From Thermomonas beijingensis (GTDB lineage Bacteria; Pseudomonadota; Gammaproteobacteria; Xanthomonadales; Xanthomonadaceae), in contig NZ_JAIQDJ010000007.1 of assembly GCF_020034655.1 (NCBI RefSeq), positions 40,482-104,481 of the forward strand: 64,000 bases of DNA, in the 5' to 3' direction. Of the stretch, positions 17,314 to 27,901 are shown in pieces. The stretch's first letter is position 1. The number at the start of each line of letters is the position of its first letter. The notes under the pieces are model-generated. The model did not search any database and had not been told where the DNA came from. It saw only the letters and a program-made list of their open reading frames with translations. A program made the position numbers and the translations under genes.

Positions 17314-19632
17314 ATGTCAGCCGTAGCCACCTCACTTCCCATTTCCCACGCAGCCATCGACAGGCTGGGTGGCCAGCGCCACGGGCTGACGGAGCAGTGG
17401 CTGCATCAGCTTGTTCAACAATTGCAGCCGGATGAGGCCGTACTAAGTGCCTTCACGATGGATTTGGATGAGGACCTGCACTTTGCTGATGGCGTATTGG
17501 TACTGACCGATCAACGCTTGCTCGCGCACATGCCGCACGCGCAGGGTTGGCAAGCGTGGCCACTGGCCCCCGGTTTGCAACTGCGGCATGGCGATCATGC
17601 CGGTGTGGGTCTGATTGAATTGCTGGATACCAAAGCCCGGCTATTGCATTGCCGCTTCACCCTGAACCAGAACGTCGCTGCGCTGCGCTTACTGGGCTTG
17701 TTCGAGCGCCAACTGGACAGCCTGCAGGGCGCGCAGCCGGTGGATGACGATGACACCCTGTGCCCGATTTGCAAAGCCCCATTGCCTGACGGTGAGGACG
17801 AATGTCCCACCTGCGTACGCGAGCTGCACACGCCACCGTCCACATGGACGCTGCTGCGGCTCTGGCGGTTTGCGCGACCTTACAAATGGCCGCTGCTGGC
17901 GGGCTTCTTGCTGACCTTGGCTTCCACCGGTGCCACCTTGGTGCCGCCGTATCTCACCATGCCGTTGATGGACAAGGTGTTGATCCCGTTTCAAAACGGC
18001 AGTGACATTGATCATCAATTTGTCCTGCTGTTGCTGGCTGGCATTTTGGGGTCGGCACTGGTGGCATGGCTTCTGGGTTGGGCGCGCACCTATATTCTGG
18101 CGCTGGTATCCGAGCGCATTGGCTGTGATCTGCGTACCGTCACCTATGAGCATTTATTGAAGTTGTCGCTGGAATATTTCGGTGCCAAGCGCACTGGCGA
18201 TTTGATGGCGCGCATTGGTTCGGAATCTGACCGCATCTGCCTGTACCTGTCGCTGAACCTGCTCGACTTCGCCACCGATGTACTGATGCTGGCGATGATT
18301 TCAGGGATCCTGTTTTCGATCAACGCCAAACTCGCGTTGGTGACCTTGCTGCCATTGCCATTGATCGCCTGGATGATCCAGTTGGTGCGTGACAAGCTGC
18401 GCAACGGTTTTGAAAAAATCGACCGCGCATGGTCTGAACTGAGTAGCGCGCTGGCCGACACCATCCCCGGTATTCGCGTGGTCAAGGCATTTGCCCAGGA
18501 GGGCCGCGAAGTTCATCGCTTCCGTGTAGCCAATCGTCACTATCTGGCAGTCAACGACAAACTCAACAAGGTGTGGTCGTTGTTTACCCCGACGGTCACA
18601 CTGCTCACCGAGCTTGGTTTGATCGTGGTATGGGCATTTGGCATCTGGCAGGTTTCCAAGCACCAAATCACGGTGGGTGTGCTCACCGCATTTTTGGCTT
18701 ATATCGGGCGTTTCTATACGCGCTTGGATTCGATGAGCCGAATTGTTTCAGCCACGCAGAAGGCCGCTGCCGGTGCCAAGCGCATTTTCGACATCCTCGA
18801 CCACGTTTCCAGCGTGCCGGAATCGGCCAACCCGGTGTCACTGCCCGCTGTACAAGGCGCGATCACCTTGCGCGATGTGGGCTTTCGTTATGGCAACCGC
18901 GGCGTGATTCGTGGCTTGAATCTGCATATCCAACCCGGCGAAATGATTGGTTTGGTGGGTCATAGTGGCTCCGGCAAAAGTACATTGGTCAATTTGATTT
19001 GCCGCTTTTATGACGTGACGGAGGGCGCGGTGCTGGTGGACGGGGTGGATATTCGTTCGCTGGCGATTGCGGACTTCCGCCGGCATATCGGTCTGGTACT
19101 GCAAGAACCTTTCCTGTTCTTCGGCACCATTGCCGAAAACATCGCCTACGGCAAACCCGATGCCAGCCGTGACGAGATCGTAGCTGCTGCCCGCGCCGCA
19201 CACGCGCATGAGTTCATCCTGCGCCTTCCGCATGGCTACGATTCGCTGGTTGGCGAACGCGGGCAAGGGCTATCGGGGGGCGAACGGCAGCGCATTTCGA
19301 TTGCACGCGCATTGCTGATTGATCCGCGTTTCTTGATCATGGACGAAGCTACCTCGGCGGTGGATACCGAAACCGAAAAGGAAATCCAGCGCGCGCTCGA
19401 CAACCTCGTCAAGGGCCGCACCACCATTGCCATTGCCCATCGCTTGTCCACCCTGCGCAAGGCCGACCGTCTGGTGGTGATGGATCGCGGACGCATTGTC
19501 GAAGTTGGGCCACATGATGAGCTGATGGCCCAACAAGGTGCCTATTGGCGGCTGTATCAAGCGCAGTTGCGCAATGTGGATCAGGAAGATCAACTGGCGG
19601 AACTCACGCTGGGAGGCATCAACCGTGAGTGA
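17314..19632 (+). CDS. ABC transporter (type-1 exporter fold, fused TMD-NBD) with N-terminal zinc-ribbon extension; cyanophycin-associated family
   Basis: A 772-residue half-transporter. Residues 1-180 form a soluble extension ending in a four-Cys zinc ribbon (Cys150, Cys153, Cys164, Cys167). Six transmembrane helices follow (about 190-470), then the ATPase with Walker A GHSGSGKST (549-557), signature LSGGERQ (653-659), Walker B FLIMDE (673-678) and IAIAHR. It presumably works as a homodimer. Exporters of this fold move lipids, drugs or peptides outward; the substrate here is not known. The family is found next to cphA and DUF1854 in many proteobacteria, to my recollection. ATG 17314 is chosen because upstream in-frame codons run through the promoter region. 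It overlaps the DUF1854 gene by eight bases. Confidence 0.88.
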   Translation: MSAVATSLPISHAAIDRLGGQRHGLTEQWLHQLVQQLQPDEAVLSAFTMDLDEDLHFADGVLVLTDQRLLAHMPHAQGWQAWPLAPGLQLRHGDHAGVGLIELLDTKARLLHCRFTLNQNVAALRLLGLFERQLDSLQGAQPVDDDDTLCPICKAPLPDGEDECPTCVRELHTPPSTWTLLRLWRFARPYKWPLLAGFLLTLASTGATLVPPYLTMPLMDKVLIPFQNGSDIDHQFVLLLLAGILGSALVAWLLGWARTYILALVSERIGCDLRTVTYEHLLKLSLEYFGAKRTGDLMARIGSESDRICLYLSLNLLDFATDVLMLAMISGILFSINAKLALVTLLPLPLIAWMIQLVRDKLRNGFEKIDRAWSELSSALADTIPGIRVVKAFAQEGREVHRFRVANRHYLAVNDKLNKVWSLFTPTVTLLTELGLIVVWAFGIWQVSKHQITVGVLTAFLAYIGRFYTRLDSMSRIVSATQKAAAGAKRIFDILDHVSSVPESANPVSLPAVQGAITLRDVGFRYGNRGVIRGLNLHIQPGEMIGLVGHSGSGKSTLVNLICRFYDVTEGAVLVDGVDIRSLAIADFRRHIGLVLQEPFLFFGTIAENIAYGKPDASRDEIVAAARAAHAHEFILRLPHGYDSLVGERGQGLSGGERQRISIARALLIDPRFLIMDEATSAVDTETEKEIQRALDNLVKGRTTIAIAHRLSTLRKADRLVVMDRGRIVEVGPHDELMAQQGAYWRLYQAQLRNVDQEDQLAELTLGGINRE

Positions 19633-20095
19633 TCTTGATTTCACCTTGGCCGAGGATGCCTTTGGCCAGCTGCAACTCACCTTGGGTGATGGCAGCACGC
19701 ATGGCGGCGTAGTACCGGTGCGTGCATTTCCGATTGCTGCACCCGATGAAGGCGTCTCGCTGGTGGGACATGACGGTCATGAATTGGTGTGGGTCCCGCG
19801 CCTGTCTGCACTGGATGCTTCGCGCAAGGCAATCATCGAGGCAGAACTTGCGCAGCGCGAATTCATGCCGGTAATCGAACGCATCGTCAGCGTGTCGAGC
19901 TTTGTAACGCCCAGCCAATGGACAGTAGCCACCAATCGCGGCGAGACCACCTTCACCCTGAAAGCCGAAGACGATATCCGCCGCATCAGCACCACTACCC
20001 TGCTGATTGCCGATAGCCACGGCGTGCATTATCTGATCCAAGATCTGGCTGCCTTGGATCGCAACAGCAAGAAGCTGCTGGACCGGTTTTTGTAA
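19625..20095 (+). CDS. DUF1854 family protein, cyanophycin-associated
   Basis: A 156-residue soluble protein of the DUF1854 family, recognised from the central [10 protein letters not shown], the helix [23 protein letters not shown] and the ending [26 protein letters not shown]. It has no signal peptide or membrane helix. Translation starts at GTG 19625, inside the last codons of the ABC gene, which implies coupled synthesis and probably a functional partnership. No biochemical function is established that I know of. Members sit with cphA and this ABC transporter. Confidence 0.85.
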   Translation: MSDLDFTLAEDAFGQLQLTLGDGSTHGGVVPVRAFPIAAPDEGVSLVGHDGHELVWVPRLSALDASRKAIIEAELAQREFMPVIERIVSVSSFVTPSQWTVATNRGETTFTLKAEDDIRRISTTTLLIADSHGVHYLIQDLAALDRNSKKLLDRFL

Positions 20096-20107
20096 CCTTG
20101 GCCCCGG

Positions 20108-20171
20108 CAGGAGCGCGCCCTGCGTGCGGCAGGCTTGGTGGCAGAGCAGTCGCGACCAGCGGTCGCTCCTG
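20108..20171. repeat. Palindrome-ended intergenic repeat (AGGAGCG...CGCTCCT type)
   Basis: A 64-base element in the 184-base gap before tex. It begins CAGGAGCG (20108-20115) and ends with the exact inverse CGCTCCTG (20164-20171), with GTCGCGACCAGCGGTCGC next to the right arm. Elements of this form, with GAGCG-containing arms, are scattered between genes in Lysobacter and Xanthomonas relatives. I see only one copy in this window, so the assignment rests on its shape. Confidence 0.55.
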
Positions 20172-20279
20172 TCAATAACGCACGCCGCGTTTGCATGCAA
20201 ACGCCAGCCTGTCAAGCTTACGCGCCGGCCGGAACAGGGCGAAAATGGCAGTTCCGTTCGCCTTTGGTTTGTCCTTCGC

Positions 20280-22628
20280 ATGACCGAGCTTTCCCCCGCC
20301 ATCGCCCGCAAAATTGCCGCCACTATTGCCTCTGAAATCAGCGCGCAACCCGCGCAGGTGCTGGCCGCGGTAGGGTTGCTGGACGAAGGTGCCAGCGTGC
20401 CCTTCATCGCCCGCTACCGCAAGGAAGTGACCGGCGGGCTGGATGACACCCAACTGCGCAATCTGGAAACAAGGCTGACCTATCTGCGCGAGATGGAAGA
20501 TCGCCGCGCAACCATCCTTGCCAGCATTGAAGACCAAGGCAAACTCAGCGACGCGTTGCGCGCCGACATCCTGGCTGCCGACAGCAAATCGCGACTGGAA
20601 GATTTGTACCTGCCCTACAAGCAGAAGCGCCGCACCCGCGCCCAGATCGCACGCGAAGCCGGACTGGAACCGCTGGCCGACGGCTTGATCCAGGACCCAA
20701 CCCATGTGCCGGAGGAATTTGCCGCTGCGTTTGTGGATGCGGGAAAAGGCGTGGCTGATGCCAAGGCCGCACTGGAAGGCGCACGCGCCATCCTGATTGA
20801 ACGTTGGGGTGAAGATGCGGCGCTACTGGGTGAGCTGCGCGACTGGCTGTCACGCGAAGGGGTGATTCGCGCCAAGGTGGTGGAAGGCAAACAGTTGGCG
20901 GGTGAAAAATTCCGCGATTATTTCGACCACGCAGAGCCGCTGGCAAGGATTCCATCGCACCGTTTGTTGGCACTGTTGCGTGGTCGCCGTGAAGAGTTTT
21001 TGCAGCTTGACCTTGACCCCGGCAACGATGCCGAAGCCGGTCATCTGTATGCCGAAGGCCGGATTGCCTTGCATGCCGGGATAGAAGTGCGTGGCCGCGC
21101 TGCGGATGTTTGGTTGCGCAATGCAGTGCGGTTGGCATGGCGCGCCAAAATCCATATGCATTTGCTGCTGGACTTGTTCAATCAAGCCCGCGAAAAAGCC
21201 GAAGGCGAAGCAATTGCAGTATTTGGCGACAACCTGAAAGACCTGTTGCTGGCTGCACCCGCTGGCCCGAAAGCGGTGCTGGGGCTGGATCCTGGCCTGC
21301 GCACCGGAGTCAAGGTTGCAGTGGTGGATGCCACCGGGAAACTGGTGGCCACCGACACCATCTACCCGCACGAGCCACGCCGGCAATGGGATCAATCGTT
21401 GGCATCGCTGCGCAAGCTGTGCAGTGCACACAACGTGCAACTGATTGCGATTGGCAACGGTACCGCATCACGCGAAACCGACAAACTGGCCGGTGATCTG
21501 CTCAAGCGGGCGCCCGAATTGAAGGCGCAGAAAATTGTGGTCAGCGAGGCCGGTGCGTCGGTGTATTCGGCTTCGGAATTGGCAGCCAAGGAGTTCCCCA
21601 ATCTTGATGTGTCGCTCCGTGGTGCGGTCTCGATTGCACGCCGCTTGCAAGACCCATTGGCGGAATTGGTGAAGATCGAACCCAAGGCCATTGGCGTGGG
21701 CCAGTATCAACACGATGTGGATCAATACCGGCTGGCGCGTGCGCTGGATGCCAAGGTGGAAGACTGCGTGAACGCCGTGGGTGTGGACGTGAATACCGCC
21801 TCCAGCGCACTGCTGGCGCGGGTGTCCGGGCTATCGGCCACGGTGGCAGAAAACATCGTGGCGCACCGCGATGCCCATGGTGCATTCAAATCACGCAAGG
21901 CATTGTTGAAGGTGCCGCGCCTGGGCGATAAAACCTTCGAACAGTGCGCAGGTTTTTTGCGCATCATGGATGGCGAGCAGCCGTTGGATGCCTCCTCCGT
22001 GCACCCGGAAGCCTACCCGGTGGTGGAACGCATCCTGGCCGCCGGCGGCAAATCGGTGAAGCAAATCATCGGTGATGCCAGCTTTTTGCGTTCGCTCAAG
22101 CCTGCGCAATTTACCGATGCAACCTTCGGTGAGCCAACCGTGCGTGACATCCTGAAAGAGCTGGAAAAACCTGGCCGCGACCCGCGCCCCGAGTTCAAGG
22201 CCGCGCAGTTTGCCGACGGCGTGGAAGACATCAAGGATCTGCGCCCCGGCATGGTGCTGGAAGGCGTGGTCAGCAACGTCGCGGCGTTTGGTGCGTTCAT
22301 CGATATTGGCGTACATCAGGATGGCTTGGTGCATATCTCGGCGCTGTCCGACACCTACGTGAAAGACCCGCGCGACGTGGTCAAGGCCGGCGACATCGTC
22401 AAGGTCAAAGTGTTGGAAGTGGATGTTGCACGCAAGCGCATTGCACTCACCTGCCGCATGAGCGACGAACCTGGCCCAGCGCAGCCCCGCAGCGCCGACC
22501 GCAACGCGGTGCGCGGCAATGACCGAAACCAGGACCGTGGCGCACGCCCTGCCCCTCGCCCGCAGCAAGCAGCACCGGCACTCAATACCGCGCTGGCCGA
22601 TGCACTGAAAGGGCTGCGGCGCGGCTGA
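20280..22628 (+). CDS. tex: Tex, RNA-binding transcription accessory protein
   Basis: A 782-residue protein of normal Tex length. It has the N-terminal helical region ([25 protein letters not shown]), a YqgF-like RNase H fold from about 334 ([18 protein letters not shown]), helix-hairpin-helix repeats at about 500-563 ([18 protein letters not shown]) and an S1 RNA-binding domain at about 652-726 ([28 protein letters not shown] is split across this start). A basic low-complexity tail rich in Arg, Pro and Ala follows. Tex binds nucleic acids and is linked to transcription regulation and stress survival. ATG 20280 is chosen because it gives the conserved start and earlier codons lie in the repeat element. 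Confidence 0.95.
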   Translation: MTELSPAIARKIAATIASEISAQPAQVLAAVGLLDEGASVPFIARYRKEVTGGLDDTQLRNLETRLTYLREMEDRRATILASIEDQGKLSDALRADILAADSKSRLEDLYLPYKQKRRTRAQIAREAGLEPLADGLIQDPTHVPEEFAAAFVDAGKGVADAKAALEGARAILIERWGEDAALLGELRDWLSREGVIRAKVVEGKQLAGEKFRDYFDHAEPLARIPSHRLLALLRGRREEFLQLDLDPGNDAEAGHLYAEGRIALHAGIEVRGRAADVWLRNAVRLAWRAKIHMHLLLDLFNQAREKAEGEAIAVFGDNLKDLLLAAPAGPKAVLGLDPGLRTGVKVAVVDATGKLVATDTIYPHEPRRQWDQSLASLRKLCSAHNVQLIAIGNGTASRETDKLAGDLLKRAPELKAQKIVVSEAGASVYSASELAAKEFPNLDVSLRGAVSIARRLQDPLAELVKIEPKAIGVGQYQHDVDQYRLARALDAKVEDCVNAVGVDVNTASSALLARVSGLSATVAENIVAHRDAHGAFKSRKALLKVPRLGDKTFEQCAGFLRIMDGEQPLDASSVHPEAYPVVERILAAGGKSVKQIIGDASFLRSLKPAQFTDATFGEPTVRDILKELEKPGRDPRPEFKAAQFADGVEDIKDLRPGMVLEGVVSNVAAFGAFIDIGVHQDGLVHISALSDTYVKDPRDVVKAGDIVKVKVLEVDVARKRIALTCRMSDEPGPAQPRSADRNAVRGNDRNQDRGARPAPRPQQAAPALNTALADALKGLRRG

Positions 22629-22707
22629 ACCGTGCTGGCCTTGGAATCCCACACTGGTTTACCTGCACGGCCGGACGCAGCCGAGCGGACATGGATAATG
22701 GGCTGAA

Positions 22708-22884
22708 ATGACCATCCAGACCACCCCCGACGATCCCCGCCCCTTGCCGCCAGAGCCACCGCTGCCCAGTGACTGCTGCGATAGCGGCTGCGCCCCCTGC
22801 GTGAACGATACTTACTCGGAAGAGTTGACGTACTACCGTCAGGCGCTGGCGGCGTGGCTGGCACGGCACCCTGAGGCCACATAG
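22708..22884 (+). CDS. Small oxidoreductase-like domain protein (Cys-rich, PF09791 type)
   Basis: A 58-residue reading frame starting at ATG 22708. After a Pro-rich lead it carries DCCDSGCAPCVNDTYSEEL (residues 22-40), the signature of the small oxidoreductase-like domain in which several Cys sit in a CC-x3-C-x2-C pattern before a conserved Asp/Tyr. The family has a structural or cofactor-binding look, but no proven function that I can name. Its last 46 bases overlap the end of the phosphopantetheinyl transferase gene on the other strand. It is easily missed because of its size. Confidence 0.75.
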   Translation: MTIQTTPDDPRPLPPEPPLPSDCCDSGCAPCVNDTYSEELTYYRQALAAWLARHPEAT

Positions 22885-23567
22885 CGCCAGTAGTCGGGTG
22901 CGCCGACCATGGCAGCAATGGCTGCTGCGCCTTCCACCCGCCATTGACTGGCGGCTGGCCCGCACACGGCCAGCGCACCGTGCGCAAACAACCACGTGCA
23001 GGCGTCAGCCTGGGCAGAACCGGTCGGCTGGGCGGTCAGTAATTGCGCCTGCTTGGGCTGCAAGCCTTCGCCGCTCCATTTGCCGTGGGCTTCTTTGAGT
23101 GTCCACAATTGGTGGAAAGCAGCTTGCTTCAGCGCTGCGGGCTGCTGTTGCAGATAGGCCAGCTCATCAGGTGAACAGACAAACTCTGCCAGTGCATCCC
23201 AATTCCGGGTGCGGCGTGGGAGTTCGATATCCACGCCAACGGCAGCTTCGGCCACCGCCAGCACCAACCAGTCACCGCTGTGACTGATGGACAGCTGCAA
23301 CGGTGCATCGCTGGCATCGGCGCACAACCGTGGGCGACCATCGGGATGCGTGTGTAGCGTAATGCGCTGCCACGCGACCCCCAACTGCTGCGCTGCCAAC
23401 TGGCGGGCCTGCCAATGCCCGGCGATAAAGCTGTCGCGTCGCGCTTGCGCACGCATGGCCGCAAGCCGCTGGCGCTCGGCCTCGGTCAGCCAGTGATCGG
23501 CATGCGCAGCGGCCTGCGCCACCACATCGCCGATGCGCAGCAATTGCAAACGCGCCAGCGTACTCAT
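22839..23567 (-). CDS. 4'-phosphopantetheinyl transferase (Sfp/AcpT type)
   Basis: A 242-residue enzyme that moves the phosphopantetheine arm from CoA to a carrier protein serine. The signature GVDIE gives Asp113 and Glu115 (magnesium ligands), SISHSGDW at 93-100 contacts CoA, and WTLKEAHGK (155-163) holds Lys158 and Glu159. No acyl-carrier, NRPS or PKS gene lies in the window, so its client is elsewhere. Start is ATG 23567. The gene is tail-to-tail with the small oxidoreductase-like gene and overlaps it. Confidence 0.9.
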   Translation of the reverse strand: MSTLARLQLLRIGDVVAQAAAHADHWLTEAERQRLAAMRAQARRDSFIAGHWQARQLAAQQLGVAWQRITLHTHPDGRPRLCADASDAPLQLSISHSGDWLVLAVAEAAVGVDIELPRRTRNWDALAEFVCSPDELAYLQQQPAALKQAAFHQLWTLKEAHGKWSGEGLQPKQAQLLTAQPTGSAQADACTWLFAHGALAVCGPAASQWRVEGAAAIAAMVGAPDYWRYVASGCRASHAASA

Positions 23568-23591
23568 CCGGGTGGCGCCTTTGGCACGCGG

Positions 23592-25871
23592 CTATTCCAC
23601 CAACGCCGGCAGCAGTTTTTCCGGTTCAGCCTGCACGTCCAGCGCCAATTCGCCCGCCACCGCATCCAAGGTCACCCGGCCACCGCTCACCAGTTTGCCA
23701 AACAGCAATTCGTCGGCCAACGGGCGCTTGATCTTGTCCTGGATCAAGCGCGCCATCGGGCGTGCGCCCATCAGTGGGTCAAAGCCATTTTGGCCTAGCC
23801 ATTCGCGCGCGGCCGGCGTGGCCGACAAGGCGACGTGTTTTTCGTGCAGCAACAATTCCAACTCGATCAGGAATTTATCCACCACCCGCAAGATGTGGTC
23901 AAAGCTCAGGGCCTGGAATTGCACGGTGGCATCCAGCCGGTTGCGGAACTCGGGCGTGAAGCTGCGCCTGATCGCCTCCATTGCATCCGGGCTGTGGTCT
24001 TGCTTGGTGAAACCGATACTGCGGCGCGCCGCTTGGGTGGCACCGGCGTTGGTGGTCATCACAATGATGACATTGCGGAAATTGGCTTCGCGGCCATTGG
24101 TATCGGTCAGCGTGCCGCGGTCCATCACCTGCAACAGGATATTGAAGATGTCGGGGTGCGCTTTTTCGATTTCATCCAGCAACAGCACGCAGTGCGGCGT
24201 CTTGACGATTTTTTCGGTCAGCAGCCCGCCTTGGTCGAAACCCACATAGCCCGGAGGCGCGCCAATCAAGCGCGACACCGAATGCGGCTCCATGTATTCG
24301 CTCATATCAAAACGAATCAGCTCGATGCCAAGTTGCATCGCCAGTTGGCGCGTCACCTCGGTCTTGCCCACGCCGGTGGGGCCGGCAAACAGGAAATTGC
24401 CGATCGGTTTGTCGGGGTTGCCCAACCCTGAGCGCGCCAATTTGATTGCACTGGCCAAGGTGGCAATGGCCGGGTCTTGGCCAAAGATCACCATCTTCAA
24501 ATTGCGTTCGAGATGCTGCAGCACGTCCTTGTCGGAGGCGCTGACTTGCTTGGCCGGAATGCGCGCCATCTTGGCCACGATGGTTTCGATTTCTTCCACG
24601 TCAATCAGGTGTTTGCGCGTTTCCGGCGACTGCAAGCGTTGGCGTGCACCGGCCTCGTCGATCACATCGATGGCCTTGTCCGGTAGCAGGCGGTCGCCGA
24701 TATGCTTGACCGACAGGTCCACTGCCGCACGGATCGCATCGTCGGCGTAGCTGACCTCGTGATGCGCTTCGTAGCGCGGTTTCAGTCCCAACAAAATCTG
24801 CACCGCCTCGGCCACGGTGGGCTCGGTGATATCGATTTTCTGAAAACGCCGCGCCAGTGCGCGGTCTTTTTCAAACACCCCGCGATATTCCTGGAATGTC
24901 GTTGAGCCAATGCAGCGCAGCTCACCATTGGCCAGCACCGGCTTGATCAGATTGGACGCATCCATGGTGCCGCCGCTGGCCGAACCGGCGCCAATAATGG
25001 TGTGGATTTCGTCGATGAACAGGATTGCATGTGGCAATTTTTTCAGTGCCGCCAGCACGCATTTCAGGCGTTTTTCGAAATCACCACGGTATTTGGTGCC
25101 GGCCACCAAGGCGCCCAAATCCAGTGCGTAAATCACGGCCTCGGAAAGAACGGCAGGCACTTCGCCATCCACGATGCGCTTGGCCAGGCCTTCGGCCAAC
25201 GCCGTCTTGCCCACGCCGGATTCGCCCACGTACAGCGGATTGTTCTTGCGCCGGCGGCACAAGACCTGGATGGTACGTTCCACCTCTTCGGCACGGCCCA
25301 CCAGCGGGTCAATCCTGCCGGCCAATGCGGCTTCGTTGAGGTTGCTGGTGAACTCATTCAGCGGGTCGGTCTTGGCGTCGGTCTCGCCCGCGTCGGGTTT
25401 GTGATCAGCATCTGCTGGCGGCGGCGTGGGTTCGTCTTCATGTTTAGCGATGCCGTGGCTGATGTAATTGACCACGTCCAGCCGATGCACATCCTGCTGA
25501 TTGAGGAAGTACACTGCGTGTGAATCCTTTTCACCAAAAATCGCCACCAACACATTGGCCCCGGTGACCTCTTTGCGGCCCGAGGACTGCACGTGATACA
25601 CCGCGCGCTGGAGTACGCGCTGGAAGCCCAATGTAGGCTGAGTATCGCGTGCATCGCCATCGGCCAGACGGTTCACCGACACTTCAATCGCATTGTTCAA
25701 CTCATCGCGAAGCTTGGGAATATCGGCGTGCACCGCACGCAGCACCGATTCTGCTGACGTGTTGTCAAGCAATGCCAATAGCAGGTGCTCAACCGTCATG
25801 AACTCATAGCGCGCCTCGCGGGTGCGCTTGTAGCAATTGCCAATGGTGAGCTCGAGATCTTTACTGAACAT
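23592..25871 (-). CDS. clpA: ATP-dependent Clp protease ATP-binding subunit ClpA
   Basis: A 759-residue unfoldase with the Clp-N repeat domain (1-145, [34 protein letters not shown] is the start), a charged linker, and two AAA+ modules. Module one has Walker [10 protein letters not shown] and module two GPTGVGKTE with [15 protein letters not shown]. It feeds unfolded substrates to ClpP (not in this window). I chose ATG 25871 because it gives the conserved N-terminus and follows GAAAGGCGG; a ten-residue upstream extension is not conserved. It lies 72 bases downstream of clpS, the usual order. Confidence 0.96.
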   Translation of the reverse strand: MFSKDLELTIGNCYKRTREARYEFMTVEHLLLALLDNTSAESVLRAVHADIPKLRDELNNAIEVSVNRLADGDARDTQPTLGFQRVLQRAVYHVQSSGRKEVTGANVLVAIFGEKDSHAVYFLNQQDVHRLDVVNYISHGIAKHEDEPTPPPADADHKPDAGETDAKTDPLNEFTSNLNEAALAGRIDPLVGRAEEVERTIQVLCRRRKNNPLYVGESGVGKTALAEGLAKRIVDGEVPAVLSEAVIYALDLGALVAGTKYRGDFEKRLKCVLAALKKLPHAILFIDEIHTIIGAGSASGGTMDASNLIKPVLANGELRCIGSTTFQEYRGVFEKDRALARRFQKIDITEPTVAEAVQILLGLKPRYEAHHEVSYADDAIRAAVDLSVKHIGDRLLPDKAIDVIDEAGARQRLQSPETRKHLIDVEEIETIVAKMARIPAKQVSASDKDVLQHLERNLKMVIFGQDPAIATLASAIKLARSGLGNPDKPIGNFLFAGPTGVGKTEVTRQLAMQLGIELIRFDMSEYMEPHSVSRLIGAPPGYVGFDQGGLLTEKIVKTPHCVLLLDEIEKAHPDIFNILLQVMDRGTLTDTNGREANFRNVIIVMTTNAGATQAARRSIGFTKQDHSPDAMEAIRRSFTPEFRNRLDATVQFQALSFDHILRVVDKFLIELELLLHEKHVALSATPAAREWLGQNGFDPLMGARPMARLIQDKIKRPLADELLFGKLVSGGRVTLDAVAGELALDVQAEPEKLLPALVE

Positions 25872-25943
25872 GGTGCACCGCCTTTCAAAAGCATTTCCCA
25901 CTATTTAAGGTGCATTCCAGCCTGAAACAAGTCCCCTCTCGTA

Positions 25944-26273
25944 CTAAGACTTTTCCATTGTGCACAACAATGGGTGTTGGTTCAGGCGGGCATAATCATT
26001 GACTTGCGCCACCTTGGATTCGGCGATTTCACGGGTAAATACCCCGCACACCCCGCGCCCACGGGTGTGGACGTGCAGCATCACTTGCGTGGCTTTTTCC
26101 AGGTCCATCGTAAAAAACTGCATCAACACGTCCACCACGAAATCCATCGGGGTGAAATCATCATTGAGTAAAAACACGGTGTACAACGGTGGCCGCGCCA
26201 CGCCCGGGCGTGCCGACGCCACGGCCACGCCATGCTCATGGGTGTGCTGCGGTTTATCAGATTGGTTTGACAT
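25944..26273 (-). CDS. clpS: ATP-dependent Clp protease adaptor ClpS
   Basis: A 109-residue adaptor that delivers N-degron substrates to ClpA. The core [25 protein letters not shown] gives the NDD-x3-M substrate pocket, followed by the [22 protein letters not shown] segment that contacts ClpA. The N-terminal ~27 residues are disordered and His-rich, as in the family. ATG 26273 fits the family length; longer frames run into the divergent nudJ gene. It is divergent from nudJ with about 60 bases between starts. Confidence 0.95.
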   Translation of the reverse strand: MSNQSDKPQHTHEHGVAVASARPGVARPPLYTVFLLNDDFTPMDFVVDVLMQFFTMDLEKATQVMLHVHTRGRGVCGVFTREIAESKVAQVNDYARLNQHPLLCTMEKS

Positions 26274-26333
26274 GTGCCAATTATACGAAGCCGGTGCATG
26301 GACGATACGGCCGGCAACAAGGACAATAGCCTG

Positions 26334-26798
26334 ATGCACACACAACCCCCGCGTTTCTGGCAGCCTGATATCACCGTGGCCACGGTTGTGGTGCATGATG
26401 GCCGGTTGTTATGTGTGGAGGAACAGGTCAATGGTGCATTGGTGATCAACCAGCCTGCCGGCCATCTGGAGCCGGATGAAAGCCTGATCGCCGCTGCGCT
26501 GCGCGAAACCCGTGAAGAAACCGGTTGGAACGTGCGCATCACCCATGTGGTCGGCTTTTACCAATGGCAGGCTGGCGAAACCGGCAAACACTATCTGCGC
26601 GTTGCATTCGCCGCTGAACGGCTGGATGAAATTGCCGACGCGGTACTGGATGACGGGATCGTGCGCGCCCTGTGGCTGAGTCCGCAGGAATTGCAGGCGC
26701 AAGCATCGCGCCACCGCAGTCCATTGGTCTGGAAGGTGGTGGCAGACTATCTGGGCGGCAGCCGGCACCCGCTGACGTTGGTGCAGCAACTGCCATGA
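26334..26798 (+). CDS. nudJ: NUDIX hydrolase, NudJ-like phosphatase
   Basis: A 154-residue protein with the NUDIX box from [23 protein letters not shown] (split: GHLEPDESL...RETREETGW), holding the REx2EE metal-binding core. E. coli NudJ releases phosphate from thiamine pyrophosphate precursors and nucleoside di- and triphosphates. The assignment rests on similarity and on gene order: nudJ-mnmA-hflD as in E. coli. The start could also be ATG 26298, which adds twelve residues. The stop overlaps the mnmA start (ATGA), indicating coupling. Confidence 0.82.
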   Translation: MHTQPPRFWQPDITVATVVVHDGRLLCVEEQVNGALVINQPAGHLEPDESLIAAALRETREETGWNVRITHVVGFYQWQAGETGKHYLRVAFAAERLDEIADAVLDDGIVRALWLSPQELQAQASRHRSPLVWKVVADYLGGSRHPLTLVQQLP

Positions 26799-27901
26799 CC
26801 GGCAACAAGATCGTGGTGGGCGTGTCTGGCGGCGTGGATTCCTCGGTGGCCGCGCTGCTGCTGCGCGATGCGGGTTGCGAAGTCATTGGCCTGTTCATGC
26901 AGAACTGGGCCGACGATGGCAGTGGCCAGTGCCGTGCCGAAGACGACCGCCGCGACGCCGTAGCCGTGTGTGGCGCGCTGGGTATTCCGATCCGGTTTCG
27001 TGATTTTTCGAAGGAATATTGGGAAGGCGTGTTCCAGTATTTTCTGGCCGAATACGCCGCTGGCCGCACCCCCAACCCGGACGTGCTGTGCAACCGCGAG
27101 ATCAAGTTCAAGCATTTTCTCGATGCCGCGCACGAGCTGGGTGCCGATGCCATTGCCACCGGCCATTACGCCCGCGTCGATCAACGGATGGGCACATTCC
27201 GGCTGCTGCGTGCGGTCGATCGCAGCAAGGACCAGAGCTACTTCCTGCACCAGCTGGGGCAGGCGCAATTGGCGTTCACCCGCTTCCCGCTGGGCGAGCT
27301 GGCAAAAACAAGGATCCGCGAAATTGCCGGTGCGCACGGCCTGCGCACCGCCGAGAAAAAAGATTCCACTGGCATCTGCTTTATCGGTGAACGTGATTTC
27401 CGCAGCTTCCTGGCGCAATACCTGCCTGCCAAGGAAGGCGAGCTGCGCACCCCGGAGGGTCTCCGGATCGGTGCACATTGCGGCGTGTTTTATTACACCT
27501 TGGGCCAGCGCGAAGGCCTGAATATCGGCGGTATGCGTGGCAGGCCGCAAGCCCCGTGGTTTGTGGTGGCCAAGGATGTTGCCAATAACATCCTGTATGT
27601 CGACCAGGGCCATGACAGCCCGTGGTTGCAGTCCCGCAACTTGCGCAGCGAAACCGCGCATTGGATCGCCGGTGCGCCGCCTGCACCGCAGTTTCCCTGC
27701 ACCGCGCAAACCCGCTATCGGCAACCAGACGAGCCCTGTACGGTGACAGTGCACGATGACGGTACGCTTGCAGTGCAGTTTGCACGCGCGCAGCGCGCAG
27801 TCACCCCTGGTCAATCCCTGGTGCTTTACGATGGCGAGGTCTGTCTGGGCGGCGCCGTGATCGCCGCCACCGACGCCCCTGTTCCCGGAAATTGTGCATG
27901 A
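26795..27901 (+). CDS. mnmA: tRNA-specific 2-thiouridylase MnmA
   Basis: A 368-residue enzyme that puts sulfur on U34 of tRNA-Lys, -Glu and -Gln. The PP-loop SGGVDS is at 11-16. Catalytic Cys99 lies in TPNPDVLCN and the second active-site Cys195 in [10 protein letters not shown], which correspond to Cys102 and Cys199 of E. coli. GHYARVD and the C-terminal beta-barrel domain are present. Length is standard. Start ATG overlaps the nudJ stop and its own stop overlaps the hflD start (ATGA). Confidence 0.97.
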   Translation: MTGNKIVVGVSGGVDSSVAALLLRDAGCEVIGLFMQNWADDGSGQCRAEDDRRDAVAVCGALGIPIRFRDFSKEYWEGVFQYFLAEYAAGRTPNPDVLCNREIKFKHFLDAAHELGADAIATGHYARVDQRMGTFRLLRAVDRSKDQSYFLHQLGQAQLAFTRFPLGELAKTRIREIAGAHGLRTAEKKDSTGICFIGERDFRSFLAQYLPAKEGELRTPEGLRIGAHCGVFYYTLGQREGLNIGGMRGRPQAPWFVVAKDVANNILYVDQGHDSPWLQSRNLRSETAHWIAGAPPAPQFPCTAQTRYRQPDEPCTVTVHDDGTLAVQFARAQRAVTPGQSLVLYDGEVCLGGAVIAATDAPVPGNCA

